Of a DNA stretch of 64,000 bases, positions 19,320-28,004 are shown piece by piece. This DNA comes from JBBECJ01 sp963763325 (GTDB lineage: Bacteria; Chloroflexota; Chloroflexia; Thermomicrobiales; CFX8): NCBI GenBank assembly GCA_963763325.1, contig CAVXOL010000019.1, positions 62,001 to 126,000 of the forward strand, in the 5' to 3' direction. The notes beneath the pieces are model-generated. The model was not told the DNA's origin, searched no databases, and saw only the letters and a list, made by a program, of their open reading frames with translations. The stretch's first letter is position 1; the number at the start of each line of letters is the position of its first letter. A program made the position numbers and the translations under genes.

Positions 19320-21276
19320 CTACTCCTCGAGCGTGCTCAGGTCGCCGACCTCCTGGCCAAGTTCGCGGGCCTTGAGCACACGGCGCATGATCTTGCCGGA
19401 GCGGGTCTTCGGCAGCGACTGGACGAACTCGATTTCCTCCGGAACGGCGATCGGGCCGACGTTCTCACGGACGTGGAGCTGAGCGCCGAGAGCATCTGCT
19501 CGCTGGCTTCGTAGCCAGTTTGGAGGATGACGAAGGCCTTGATCGCCTCGCCCTTGACCTCGTCGGGCTTACCGATGACGGCCGATTCGGCGACAGCAGG
19601 ATGCGCAGACGAGCGCGCTCTCGATTTCCTGAAGAGCCGAGCCGGTAGCCGGACTTCTTGATGACATCGTCAACCCGGCCCTGAATCCAGAAGTAGCCGT
19701 CCGCGTCCTGGTGGGCGGCGTCACCGGCGAAGTAGACGCCGGGGATCGTGTTCCAGTACTGCCTCGTAGCGGCTCGGCATCGCGGAAGATCGTCCGCATC
19801 ATGCTCGGCCACGGCTTGTGGATGACGAGATAGCCGCCTTCGTTGGCTCCGACAGCCTTGCGGCCGGTCGGTCGACGACTGCGGCCTCGACGCCGAGGAA
19901 CTCCTTCGTCGCCGAGCCTGGCTTGAGCGGCGTGATCGGCGTTGGCGTGATCATCTGCATGCCGGTCTCGGTCTGCCACCAGGTGTCGATCACCGGCTGG
20001 TGATTTCCGGCGATCTTGCGGTACCAGATCCACGCCTCCGGGTTGATCGGCTCTCCGACAGTGCCGAGCAGCCGAAGCGTCGACAGGTCGGCTGGCGCCT
20101 GGCCAGCCCTCCCCATGGCGCATCAGTGAGCGAATCGCCGTCGGCGAGGTGTAGAAGATCGTCACGCCGTACTTCTCGATCATCCGCCAGATGCGGCCTG
20201 GATCGGGGTAGTCGATCGCGCCTTCATAGAAGATGCTGGTCGCCCCGGCGATGAGCGGTCCGTAGACGATGTACGAATGACCGGTCACCCAGCCGGGGTC
20301 GGCCGAGCACCAGTAGACATCATCCGGCTTCATGTCGAAGACGAACTTCATCGTCGCGTAGATGCCGACCATGTAGCCGCCGTGGACGTGGACGATGCCC
20401 TTTGGCTTGCCGGTTGTCCCGGAGGTGTAGAGCATGTAGAGCGGGGCTTCGGAGTCGAGATGGCGCGATATCGGCACGGGAATCGGTCAGGTCCATCAAC
20501 TCGTGGTACCAGGCGTCGCGGCCACGGTGCCAGTTGATCTCGTTGCCCGACCGCTTGACGGTGATGACGCGCTTGACGCTCGGGCATTCGCGGACGGCGT
20601 CGTCGACGATGCTCTTGAGGCCGACGACCTTGCCGCGATAGTAATAGCCGTCGGAGGTGATGACGGCCTTCGCCTCGGCGTCCTGAACGCGGTCGCGCAG
20701 CGCATGGGCCGAGAAGCCGGAGTAGACGACTGAATGGACGACGCCAATCCGGGCGGCGGCCATCATCGCGACGATCTGCTCGGGGATGCGCGGCATGTAG
20801 ATGACGATACGGTCGCCTTCGGTGATGCCCATGTTCTGGAGGACGGAGGCGAAGCGGCAGACATCGTAGTAGAGGTCGCTGTAGGAGATCGTCCGGCTGC
20901 TTCCGTCCTCGCCCTCCCAGTAGAAGGCGACCTTGTTGCGCGTCGGAGTCTTCATGTGTCGGTCGAGCGCGTTGTAGACGATATTGGTTTCGCCGCCGAC
21001 GAACCACTTGGCGTAGGGCGGTTGCCAGTCGAGGATCTGGTCCCACTGCTTGAACCAGTCGAGTTCTGATGCCATCTCAGCCCAGAACTCTTCGTTATTC
21101 TCAACTGACCAGGCATGTAGTTCGTCGTAGGTTGAGAAACCCTTTGAACGCATGTAGGCGGTGATGTTGGCGTTCTCGACGACCTCCTGGGATGGCTGGA
21201 AGAGCCGTTCCTCGCTCAGAACTCGACTGGTAGTCTCCCAGTCCAGACTTGGTGCCTTCGTTGGTGTCGTCGTCAT
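19320..21276 (-). CDS. acs: Acetyl-CoA synthetase (AMP-forming), several frame interruptions
   Basis: Acs activates acetate to acetyl-CoA through acetyl-AMP in the cytosol. The first 260 residues are in one frame (MTTTPTKAPSLDWE; LDWFKQWDQILDW; KWFVGGETNIVYNALDRH). Later segments in other frames supply YTSGTTGKPKG (adenylate-binding loop), DPGWVTGHSYIVYGPL, TWWQTETGMQM, DGYFWIQGRVDDVIKKSGYR and finally SLPKTRSGKIMRR with the catalytic lysine, ending at the TAG at 19320-19322. At least five shifts are needed, near 20475, 20120, 19850, 19760 and 19640. The span is 1 modulo 3 and corresponds to about 651 aa, the normal Acs length, so nothing substantial is missing. A sequencing cause is likely. 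Confidence 0.88.
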
Positions 21277-21397
21277 CCGCCCTCTCCCTGTCTGGTCCGT
21301 CGGGTATTGACATGGCGCACGTTAGTCGGCGCCAGCAGTTGCGCGCAGCGTCGCTGATGGTTCGATTCTAGCACCGGACTCTCGATTGGCGTGCGGA

Positions 21398-21775
21398 TCA
21401 CCCTTCCGGGATCGGCACAATCGCGATCAGGACCGAGCCAGGTCCAGCATCCCAGGAGCGGTGTCCCTTGCCAGTGGTGTCCTCCGAGAGGAGGATCGTT
21501 CCGGCCGTGACGGTGCGGACTTCTCCATCACTGACTTCGATCGTTGTCGCGCCTGAGAGCCAGAACATCCATTGGCGGCGTGGACCGGGGTGCCAGTCGC
21601 CGCTCCAGCCAGGCTCACAACTCATCAGGAGGACGCCGCTTCCGGGATTGAGCGATGAAAGAAGCAGTGGTGGCGCTGGAGGCGCATAATCGAACGACTG
21701 CAACTCCATCGACGTGTCCTCAAAATGCGAATCGCCGGTTTCGTCGGAGTAGACACGAACGTATGGAATCTTCAT
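21398..21775 (-). CDS. Cupin-domain protein, 125 aa
   Basis: A single-domain cupin. After MKIPYVRVYSDETGDSHFED it has VLLMSCEPGWSGDWHPGPRR, a first cupin motif with G-x5-H but few other histidines, and ATTIEVSDGEVRTVTAGTIL as the second strand pair (G-x-x-x-x-x-x-x-G-x-x). GKGHRSWDAGPGSVLIAIV closes the barrel and carries a histidine. Metal binding is plausible but incomplete. Substrate unknown. It is divergent from the thioredoxin gene at 21952. Confidence 0.75.
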   Translation of the reverse strand: MKIPYVRVYSDETGDSHFEDTSMELQSFDYAPPAPPLLLSSLNPGSGVLLMSCEPGWSGDWHPGPRRQWMFWLSGATTIEVSDGEVRTVTAGTILLSEDTTGKGHRSWDAGPGSVLIAIVPIPEG

Positions 21776-21951
21776 CAGTCCTCATCAATTCGATAGCAGT
21801 TCAGACGCATTCTGGTGAGCGGTTCAGAGATACGACCGGACTGCCATATCGTAGCGTACTAGTGTAATGAGTATCATCAGCGCAACTCCGGCATTTGTCG
21901 ATGCAGGTCGGGACGATGGTTAACGCTGTGACGATCAGGACGGGAGAGATT

Positions 21952-22533
21952 GTGCGGTACCTTCGCCCGGCTCGACACGCGCTGATTGTGACGATACTGG
22001 TTTGCCTCGTCGCGGCGTGCGGAGGATCCTCGGACGGTTCCACGGACCCGCAGCCACCAGCCGGTTCTGCTGTCACCGGTTCGTCTACCGCCACGACGCC
22101 ATCGAGTTCCGTCGACCTGGCGCCGGAATTTGCTGAGGTTGCCGGATGGCACAACACCGAGCCGCTGACACTCTCTGCGTTGCGAGGGAGTCCGGTCCTT
22201 CTGATCTTCTTCCGGGACACCTGAACGCATTGCCGGTCGGAGGCTCCGACCATTCGCGGATGGGCCGATACGTACGGGCAGCAGGGACTCCAGATCATGT
22301 ATGTCCACTACAACGGCTCCGGCAAGTCAGTGGCGGATGTCGTGGCGGACTGGGGCATCGTCCATCCAGTCGCGGACGACGCCGACGGCAAGACGTACGA
22401 TGCCTACGACGTTCGCGCCACGCCGACCTGGGCGTTGATTGGCGCTGATGGGTCATTAGTCCACCGCCAGGTTGGCGCGGTGACGTCAGACTCGGCGATC
22501 TCGCGTATCGAAGCGTTGCTCGCTACAGGATGA
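21952..22533 (+). CDS. Thioredoxin-fold lipoprotein with in-frame TGA at the first active-site cysteine: candidate selenoprotein (UxxC)
   Basis: The GTG at 21952 follows GGGAGAG and opens a lipoprotein signal (MRYLRPARHALIVTILVCLV, lipobox V-A-A-C23). The mature part reads APEFAEVAGW, then LRGSPVLLIFFRDT, then TGA at codon 91, then THCRSEAPTI without any change of frame to codon 193. Alignment with VVVNFWASWCGPCRDETP of the intact paralogue at 34101 puts the TGA exactly at the nucleophilic cysteine and Cys94 at the resolving one. The cis-proline loop (ATPTWALIGADG) is present downstream. The span is a multiple of three, so there is no indel. A hairpin sits right after the TGA, and tRNA-Sec is encoded at 32823. 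The stop overlaps the ccdA start (ATGA). Likely role: an envelope thiol/selenol reductase recharged by CcdA. If the TGA were a true stop, the gene would encode a useless 90-residue fragment. Confidence 0.8.
22235..22251 (+). promoter_or_regulatory. Bacterial SECIS-like hairpin after the TGA codon
   Basis: GGTCGGA (22235-22241) pairs perfectly with TCCGACC (22245-22251) around a GGC loop, starting 10 bases after the TGA. In E. coli fdhF the SelB-binding hairpin begins 11 bases after UGA, is also 17 nt long and has a G-rich AGGUCU tip; here the tip is AGGCT. The hairpin also encodes R-S-E-A-P-T, a sequence common in such thioredoxins, so coincidence is possible. Confidence 0.6.
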
Positions 22534-23264
22534 CCACGGTTGAGACCGCACCACTGGCGGCCGCGATGTTGCTCGCCGCGCTCGGCGGACTGCTGTCATT
22601 CCTGTCGCCATGCGTGCTTCCACTCGTTCCAGGGTATCTGGGGTACCTGAGCGGAACGGTTGTCGGCGGCGACCGCGAACCACGGCGGCGCGACCTGCTG
22701 CTCCACGCGCTGGCGTTCGTGCTCGGATTCGCTGTGCTGTTCACGATCGCCGGTATCGCGCTGGGCCGGTTTATCGACAGCATTCAGGATGGGCTGACAT
22801 ACGTCCGCTGGATTGGCGGCGTCGCTGTCATCATCGTTGGCTTGCACACAATGGGCGTATTTCGGATCGGCCTGCTCGACCGGCAGGCGAAGTTCTCGGG
22901 AGAGGATCGGCTACCGCGGCGTCGGATCGCGTCGTCCTTCGTCCTCGGCGTGTTCTTCGGCGCAGGCTGGTCGCCGTGCGTTGGAACCATCCTGACCGGC
23001 ATCTTTGCGCTGGCGACGACGGAGGGTACCCGAGCCGGATTGCTGTTCTTCACCTACGCACTCGGGCTCGGGATACCGTTCATCGTCACAGCCGCTGCGT
23101 TCGGTTCGATGTCGAGTTGGCTGCGCTCGATCAACCGGCACTTTCGGTTGATCTCAGTCGTGTCGGGAGCGTTCCTCATCCTGATCGGCATCCTGTTGTT
23201 GACAGACTCGTTCCAACGGCTGGCCACGGTTGGTACACCAATCGAACCGCCATTCGTCGAGTAG
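22530..23264 (+). CDS. ccdA: CcdA-type thiol-disulfide interchange membrane protein
   Basis: This 244-aa six-helix protein transfers electrons from cytosolic thioredoxin across the membrane to extracytoplasmic thioredoxin-like partners. Helix 1 contains LLSFLSPCVLPLVPGYLGYL and helix 4 contains FFGAGWSPCVGTIL, the two proline-flanked redox cysteines that define CcdA/DsbD-beta. The ATG overlaps the stop of the TGA-containing thioredoxin gene by four bases (ATGA), so the two are translated together and the thioredoxin is its evident partner. A second CcdA is encoded at 34780 with its own thioredoxin in the cytochrome c maturation cluster. Confidence 0.93.
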   Translation: MTTVETAPLAAAMLLAALGGLLSFLSPCVLPLVPGYLGYLSGTVVGGDREPRRRDLLLHALAFVLGFAVLFTIAGIALGRFIDSIQDGLTYVRWIGGVAVIIVGLHTMGVFRIGLLDRQAKFSGEDRLPRRRIASSFVLGVFFGAGWSPCVGTILTGIFALATTEGTRAGLLFFTYALGLGIPFIVTAAAFGSMSSWLRSINRHFRLISVVSGAFLILIGILLLTDSFQRLATVGTPIEPPFVE

Positions 23265-23295
23265 CCGTCGTCGGTTGCTGGACGCCTCGATCCGT

Positions 23296-24306
23296 CTACG
23301 TCGCCTGATCGTCGGACACAAATGTCGCGGATTGGACTTTGACGTCGGTGCCGCTTGGGATGGCCGACTGCCAACGCCATTCTCCTGCTACCGCAGTCAG
23401 CAAGCGTCCACCTGAGCAAATGGCCCAGATTGTGTCATCGGGCGCGGCGAGGAAGAGCTCGACCATATCTGGCATCGGTGTCTCGATGCCGTCGGAGGCA
23501 GGCTCCCACGTATCGCCAGCGTTAGACGAGACGACGATCCGGCCAACTTCTCCGACCTTCGGCGCGGGTCCGGCCAGTAGCAGATCGGGCCGGGACGGCG
23601 GGATGATCGTCGCGCGGGTGTAGTCGGTCTCGAGCTTCTGCCATGTCTCGCCGCCATCGCGGGAGCGGGCGATGCCGCCAAACTGATGGTCCTCGTCGTC
23701 GCTCCACTCGTGCTTGATCGACGCGTAGCCGAGTGAGGCAAACAGCAGTGTTGGATCATCAGGATGGCTGGTGATGTGATGCAGGTCTTCGTCGTGCAGG
23801 ACCTTGATGTACGACCAGCTCTCGCCGCCGTCGCGGCTGTCGAGCAGTCCACCAACCTCGACAGACGCCAATAGCCGATCTCTTTCGCCTGTCGCGTGGA
23901 TATTGCGGACCGCGCCGGCGCGCGGTGAGTAGGGCAGGTACCATTTCTCGATGCCTTCGAGCGCGAGAATACCGGTCAATTCGCTCCAGGATTGGCCACC
24001 ATCGGTGCTGCGATAGATGCGGCCTGGTTCGGCGCCGGCCAGTATCGCGCCTGGCTGGCACGGATCGGGGCAGATCGTACGGAACGCGGACGCCGTCAGT
24101 CCCTCATTGGCGGATTGCCACGATTGACCGCTGTCGGTGCTGCGAAACATGCCGTTGCCGTAGCTACCGGCGAGGATCGTGTCGGATCCACCATCGCGCC
24201 AGGCGTGGATCGCCCAGATGCGTTCTCCGTTGAGGCCGGCTGGCTGGAGTTGGCCACCCGACAGTCGATGGACGCCGTCGACAGTTCCAACATACGTATC
24301 AAACAT
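23296..24306 (-). CDS. BNR/Asp-box repeat beta-propeller protein, 336 aa
   Basis: Repeated Asp-box motifs S-x-D-x-G-x-x-W are spaced through the protein: STDSGQSWQ, STDGGQSWSE, SRDGGESWSY, SRDGGETWQK and SSNAGDTWEP, one per propeller blade. There is no signal peptide; it begins MFDTYVGTVDGVHRLSGGQ. Such cytosolic BNR proteins resemble sialidase/VPS10-type propellers but lack the sialidase arginine triad. A binding role is more likely than catalysis. It is followed by the HAD gene 78 bases downstream. Confidence 0.82.
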   Translation of the reverse strand: MFDTYVGTVDGVHRLSGGQLQPAGLNGERIWAIHAWRDGGSDTILAGSYGNGMFRSTDSGQSWQSANEGLTASAFRTICPDPCQPGAILAGAEPGRIYRSTDGGQSWSELTGILALEGIEKWYLPYSPRAGAVRNIHATGERDRLLASVEVGGLLDSRDGGESWSYIKVLHDEDLHHITSHPDDPTLLFASLGYASIKHEWSDDEDHQFGGIARSRDGGETWQKLETDYTRATIIPPSRPDLLLAGPAPKVGEVGRIVVSSNAGDTWEPASDGIETPMPDMVELFLAAPDDTIWAICSGGRLLTAVAGEWRWQSAIPSGTDVKVQSATFVSDDQAT

Positions 24307-24383
24307 GATGCAGGCTCCTTTGCTCTCGCCAGGGCGGAATGCGGATCCTCATGATCGACGAACTGAGGCCGAAACGCAATCCG

Positions 24384-25112
24384 CTACGTACGGATCTTCA
24401 ACACCCGCTCAATGGCTGCCACGAACGCTTCGGTGTCGTGAAGGTCGGGCAGGAGCGCGTCCGGATCGTGGTGGCTGAGAGCCTCGACGCCAAATCGTCC
24501 GGTCGCGACTGCGACGACGCGGGCACCGCCGAGTCGAGCGGCGCTGATGTCGTTTGGTGTGTCGCCGATCAGCACCGTTTCGTCCGGACGATGGCGGACT
24601 CCGGTCGCGCGCTCGGCATCGACGATCGCGGCTTCGACCAGGTGGCCGCGATCGGTCGCGGAATCACCGAACGCGCCGATCGAGAGCAGCATGTCGAGGT
24701 TGGCGGCCCGCAGCTTTGCGTGACCGACGGATCGAGCATTGCCGGTCAGGACTCCCGCAGTCCAGTCTCGCTCGAAACAGGCGAGAACGGCTTCGGTGAC
24801 GCCCGGCAGCAATCTCTCCTGGAGGCTGCCGCCGGCCAGCGCGTCGACGTAGCGGGTGCCCATCATCTCCATCATCTCGATCAACCTGGCGCTGGACGCA
24901 TCCTCATCGAGGCCGTGGCGCTCGAAGAGGATGCGGGCGATCTGGGCGTCGAGCATCCCAGCCAGCGGGACGCCGTCGAGCGTCACAGGCTTGCCGTAGA
25001 TCGACTCGAACGCATGCGTGAAAGCCGCGCCGTGGTGCGGATCGCCGGTCTTCAGAAGCGTCCCGTCGATGTCGAACAGGATCAGCGGATTGACCCGCGA
25101 GATGGCCGACAT
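24384..25112 (-). CDS. HAD-superfamily hydrolase, phosphoglycolate-phosphatase-like
   Basis: The 242-aa protein has the full set of HAD motifs: motif I ILFDIDGTLLKTGD with the nucleophile Asp, motif II VLTGNARS, and motif III/IV ETVLIGDTPNDISAARLGGA. The helical cap lies between motif I and II (C1 type). A phosphatase acting on a small phosphate ester is the safe call. Its ATG overlaps the M20 peptidase stop by one base (TGATG), implying coupled translation. Confidence 0.85.
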   Translation of the reverse strand: MSAISRVNPLILFDIDGTLLKTGDPHHGAAFTHAFESIYGKPVTLDGVPLAGMLDAQIARILFERHGLDEDASSARLIEMMEMMGTRYVDALAGGSLQERLLPGVTEAVLACFERDWTAGVLTGNARSVGHAKLRAANLDMLLSIGAFGDSATDRGHLVEAAIVDAERATGVRHRPDETVLIGDTPNDISAARLGGARVVAVATGRFGVEALSHHDPDALLPDLHDTEAFVAAIERVLKIRT

Positions 25113-26458
25113 CAGCGCGCCGCGCAGTAGCGGGTTGTGATGTCGAACAGCGCCCGTGTCGCGAACTCAAGATTGTCGATCGCGACCCGCTCGTCGTGGT
25201 TGTGGGCGCCGTTCATCTCGACATCCGAGAAGCGGCCCGGATTGAAACCGTAGACCTTGATGCCGGGAAGCGACTTGGCGTCGGTGCCGCCTGAGACGAG
25301 GAACGGCGCGACCTCGCTGCCGGGGTCGATGTCGCCCATCACCTCGCGGATCGTCTCAAACAGTGCCGAGTCCGGGTCAGCCTCGATGCCCGACGAACCG
25401 GCCCCACGGGCGCGGACCTCGACATCGTCGCCAACGAGGTCGCGGACCTGCTGGATGAACGCTGCCGGGTCCTGGCCGGGCAAGGTGCGACCATCGACAT
25501 CGCAGGTGATCTCGCCCGGTATGACATTGATGCGATGGCCACCGTGGATGATGGTCGGGACGGCTGTGTTGCGGGTCGTCGCACGCAGGCTGAGCCGTTC
25601 GACCTCGCCGAGTGGCAGCTTGCTGAGGTTCTCCCAGGTAGGGTCAGAGAGGATCTCGTTGATGATTGCGGTGGCGTCGCCGCCGATTGACTCGCCCATC
25701 GTCAGCAGCATCCGTTCGACCGAGGCGGTGATGATGGTCGGGAACTGATGCTGGGAGAGCTTCACGAGCGCGCGTCCCATTCGGAGCATGGCGGTGTCGT
25801 CGCGCGGGACCGAGGCATGACCCGGAGGCGCGCTGGCGACGAGCGTCATCCGCGCGCCACCCTTCTCACCGGTCTGGCACATGTAGAAGCGCTTGCCCAG
25901 GACGTCGGTCGCCTGACCGCCGCCCTCGTTGATGGCGACTTCGGCGTCGATCAGGTCGCGGTGCTGCTCCCACATGAAGTCAGCGCCATCGCGGCCACCA
26001 GCTTCCTCATCGGCGAAGGTGCACATGATGAGGTCGCGGTCGAGCGTCAGTCCGTTGCGGGCGATCAGGAGCATGACCATCAGTTCCGAGGCGACAAGGT
26101 TCTTGGTGTCGACCGCGCCGCGGCCCCAGATCATGCCATCGTGGATGCCGGCGTCGAAGGGCGGGTGGGTCCACTTGTCGGCTTCGACCGAGACGACATC
26201 GGCGTGGGCCATCAGCAACAGCGGCTTGCCGTTGCCATTGCCCTTGATGCGCGTCACAAAGTTGCCGCGTCCCGGGGTCTTCTCGACGATCGTCGCGCTC
26301 AGCCCTTCCTTTTCGGCGACTTCCTTGAGGTAGCCGGCAACCAGCGACTCGTTGCCGGGCGGGTTGACTGTCTCGAAGCGGATCAGCGACTGAAGATGCT
26401 GGGTCACTTCGTCACGGACGCTGTTCCAGTCGATGCGCTGGGTGAGGTCGTTTGGCAT
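25112..26458 (-). CDS. M20-family metallopeptidase/deacylase
   Basis: A zinc exopeptidase or amidohydrolase of the ArgE/DapE/CPG2 group. The ATG at 26458 (MPNDLTQRIDW) has AGGAG ten bases upstream; the frame extending to 26533 has no ribosome-binding site. Metal-binding motifs are in order: LLLMAHADVV (first His-x-Asp), WGRGAVDTKN (bridging Asp), TFADEEAGG (catalytic Glu-Glu), and a late histidine in GAHNHDERVA. The dimerisation domain lies at about 200-320 (HRINVIPGEITCDVDGR). At 448 aa it is typical. Substrate unknown; probable dipeptides or acyl-amino acids. Confidence 0.88.
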   Translation of the reverse strand: MPNDLTQRIDWNSVRDEVTQHLQSLIRFETVNPPGNESLVAGYLKEVAEKEGLSATIVEKTPGRGNFVTRIKGNGNGKPLLLMAHADVVSVEADKWTHPPFDAGIHDGMIWGRGAVDTKNLVASELMVMLLIARNGLTLDRDLIMCTFADEEAGGRDGADFMWEQHRDLIDAEVAINEGGGQATDVLGKRFYMCQTGEKGGARMTLVASAPPGHASVPRDDTAMLRMGRALVKLSQHQFPTIITASVERMLLTMGESIGGDATAIINEILSDPTWENLSKLPLGEVERLSLRATTRNTAVPTIIHGGHRINVIPGEITCDVDGRTLPGQDPAAFIQQVRDLVGDDVEVRARGAGSSGIEADPDSALFETIREVMGDIDPGSEVAPFLVSGGTDAKSLPGIKVYGFNPGRFSDVEMNGAHNHDERVAIDNLEFATRALFDITTRYCAAR

Positions 26459-26559
26459 GTTCCGTGTGCTCCTGTTCGTCACGCTGTGGTTGTCATCAGT
26501 TTCGGGCGTTCCAGTCCAGTCGGCAGGATACACCAGTTTCGAGCCGTTCCTGTTCGGAA

Positions 26560-27825
26560 TCAGGACGTGACTGGTGCAGCGAACGTGGTCGAAGGAGGAC
26601 GCGCGAAGCGCACCGACAGGAACGCCGTGAAGCGGATCGCGCCGGAGAGGATGAGCACGATCTGCGGATCGAGGAACGTCAGGAGCAAGGCTGCCACGAG
26701 CGGCCCAAGGAAGGCGCCGACACCGGCAGCGGCGTTGCCGACGGATGTGTAGCGGGCGCGTTCCTCAGGAGGCGCGATTTCGATGGCGTAGTTCAGGTTG
26801 GCCAGCGCGTACCCTGCCCAGGCGACGCCGGAGATGACTTCAAAGCCAAGCGCGAACCAGTATGTTGGTGTGATGGCGTAGAGGATCGGCAAGCTGGAGA
26901 CGGCCGCCATCGTCACGGCGATGACCGGGTAGGAGCCGAAGCGGTCGACCCGGCGTCCCCAGAAGCGCTGGATGAGCAGGCCGGTGACGGCGTTGACGGC
27001 TGTCATCAACCCGATGAAGCTCGGGCTGGCATCGAGATCGTTGAGGATGTACGGAGTCAGAACCGGTGCGACCAGGGCAGCACCGAACCAGAGAATGAAC
27101 GTTGAACTGGCGTAGCGCCACATCAGTGGCGAGACCGATCCGAACAGCCCGTAACCCGCCGCGCCCGTAACGGCAGTGACGGGTTCGTTGCGAACGCGAC
27201 GGAGTGACAGGAGCGTCGCGACCGACCCGAGTCCTGCGAGCGCTGCCAGCATGTAGGCGATCGTGAAACCGTCAGGAAATGTGAGCTGCCGAAGGAGGGC
27301 GGCGATCCCAATCGCGACGATCGTCGCGCCGATGCCGCTGGCGAGCAGCCGATTCGCGAAGAAGAACCCGCGTTCGCGCTGATTGACGGAATCGGCGATG
27401 ACGGACGTCAGGACAGGTAGCCCGAGACCGATGAGCGCGACGGAAACCAGTGCAATCACGATCAACGCGGTAGCGTTGACATCCTTCCCCTGAATGAAGA
27501 GCAGGGCTGCGATTGCAAGGAATCCCAGCCTCCCGAGACCACCAGTCACAGCAGCCAGCGTCCGACGATTGGGAATGTGGCGACGAAGCCGTCCTCCTGC
27601 CAGCCCGGAGGCGTTCGCCAGCAGGCCATTCAGGGACGTGTAGATGCCGAGGGCAAGGCTGCTGACATTGAGCTGGACAAGAAGCGTCACGAAGAAGGCG
27701 TTGTGGGTTGCGGTTGCCGTGCCGGAGAAGAAGCCCTCACCGATCAGCAGATGCCGGTCGGTGAATCGCCCGCGCTTCCGTCGCGACCGTCGATCAGCCG
27801 GACCAGCCTTCGTCGGACGCGACAC
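26560..27825 (-). CDS. Major facilitator superfamily transporter, 421 aa
   Basis: Twelve hydrophobic segments can be followed, with a basic loop RLRRHIPNRR between helices 2 and 3 and a central positively charged loop LLSLRRVRNEP separating the two halves. The N-terminal 25 residues are basic and cytosolic (RRSRRKRGRFTDRHL). The C-terminal half repeats the loop as RFWGRRVDRFGSYP. No substrate motif is recognised. It is separate from the M20 gene by about 100 bases. Confidence 0.85.
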   Translation of the reverse strand: MSRPTKAGPADRRSRRKRGRFTDRHLLIGEGFFSGTATATHNAFFVTLLVQLNVSSLALGIYTSLNGLLANASGLAGGRLRRHIPNRRTLAAVTGGLGRLGFLAIAALLFIQGKDVNATALIVIALVSVALIGLGLPVLTSVIADSVNQRERGFFFANRLLASGIGATIVAIGIAALLRQLTFPDGFTIAYMLAALAGLGSVATLLSLRRVRNEPVTAVTGAAGYGLFGSVSPLMWRYASSTFILWFGAALVAPVLTPYILNDLDASPSFIGLMTAVNAVTGLLIQRFWGRRVDRFGSYPVIAVTMAAVSSLPILYAITPTYWFALGFEVISGVAWAGYALANLNYAIEIAPPEERARYTSVGNAAAGVGAFLGPLVAALLLTFLDPQIVLILSGAIRFTAFLSVRFARPPSTTFAAPVTS

Positions 27826-27860
27826 GTTGACGGTTCTCCTGCTACAGGCGACCAGCGTTG

Positions 27861-27957
27861 CCCATCGTCCTGAGCGGCAGTGAGGGGTCTCTCCGCGTCA
27901 GACCAATACGACGTTCAACCGGAGAGATCGTTCGCTGCCGCTCAGGGCGTCGGATGG
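27861..27957. repeat. 97-bp hairpin repeat with CTGAGCGGCAG core
   Basis: The left arm (27861-27894) and the reverse complement of the right arm (27919-27957) share CCATC, CTGAGCGGCAG, GA and TCTCTCCG. The core CCTGAGCSGCAGYGAAGGA is also in the element at 36416-36506, so this belongs to a dispersed palindromic family. It lies between two minus-strand genes. Confidence 0.7.
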
Positions 27958-28004
27958 CCATCATCGTAATCGCGACACGCTCCGGAAACAACAGTGATGC
28001 TGTA

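Noticed and set aside
22222..22297. Reading the TGA at 22222 as a true stop, with a second gene starting at ATG 22297
   Set aside because: The two halves are one thioredoxin domain in the same frame. The ATG at 22297 has no ribosome-binding site and would start inside the fold after the active site.
25748..26752. A 334-codon plus-strand frame
   Set aside because: Antisense shadow of the M20 peptidase and the end of the MFS gene; no recognisable domain.
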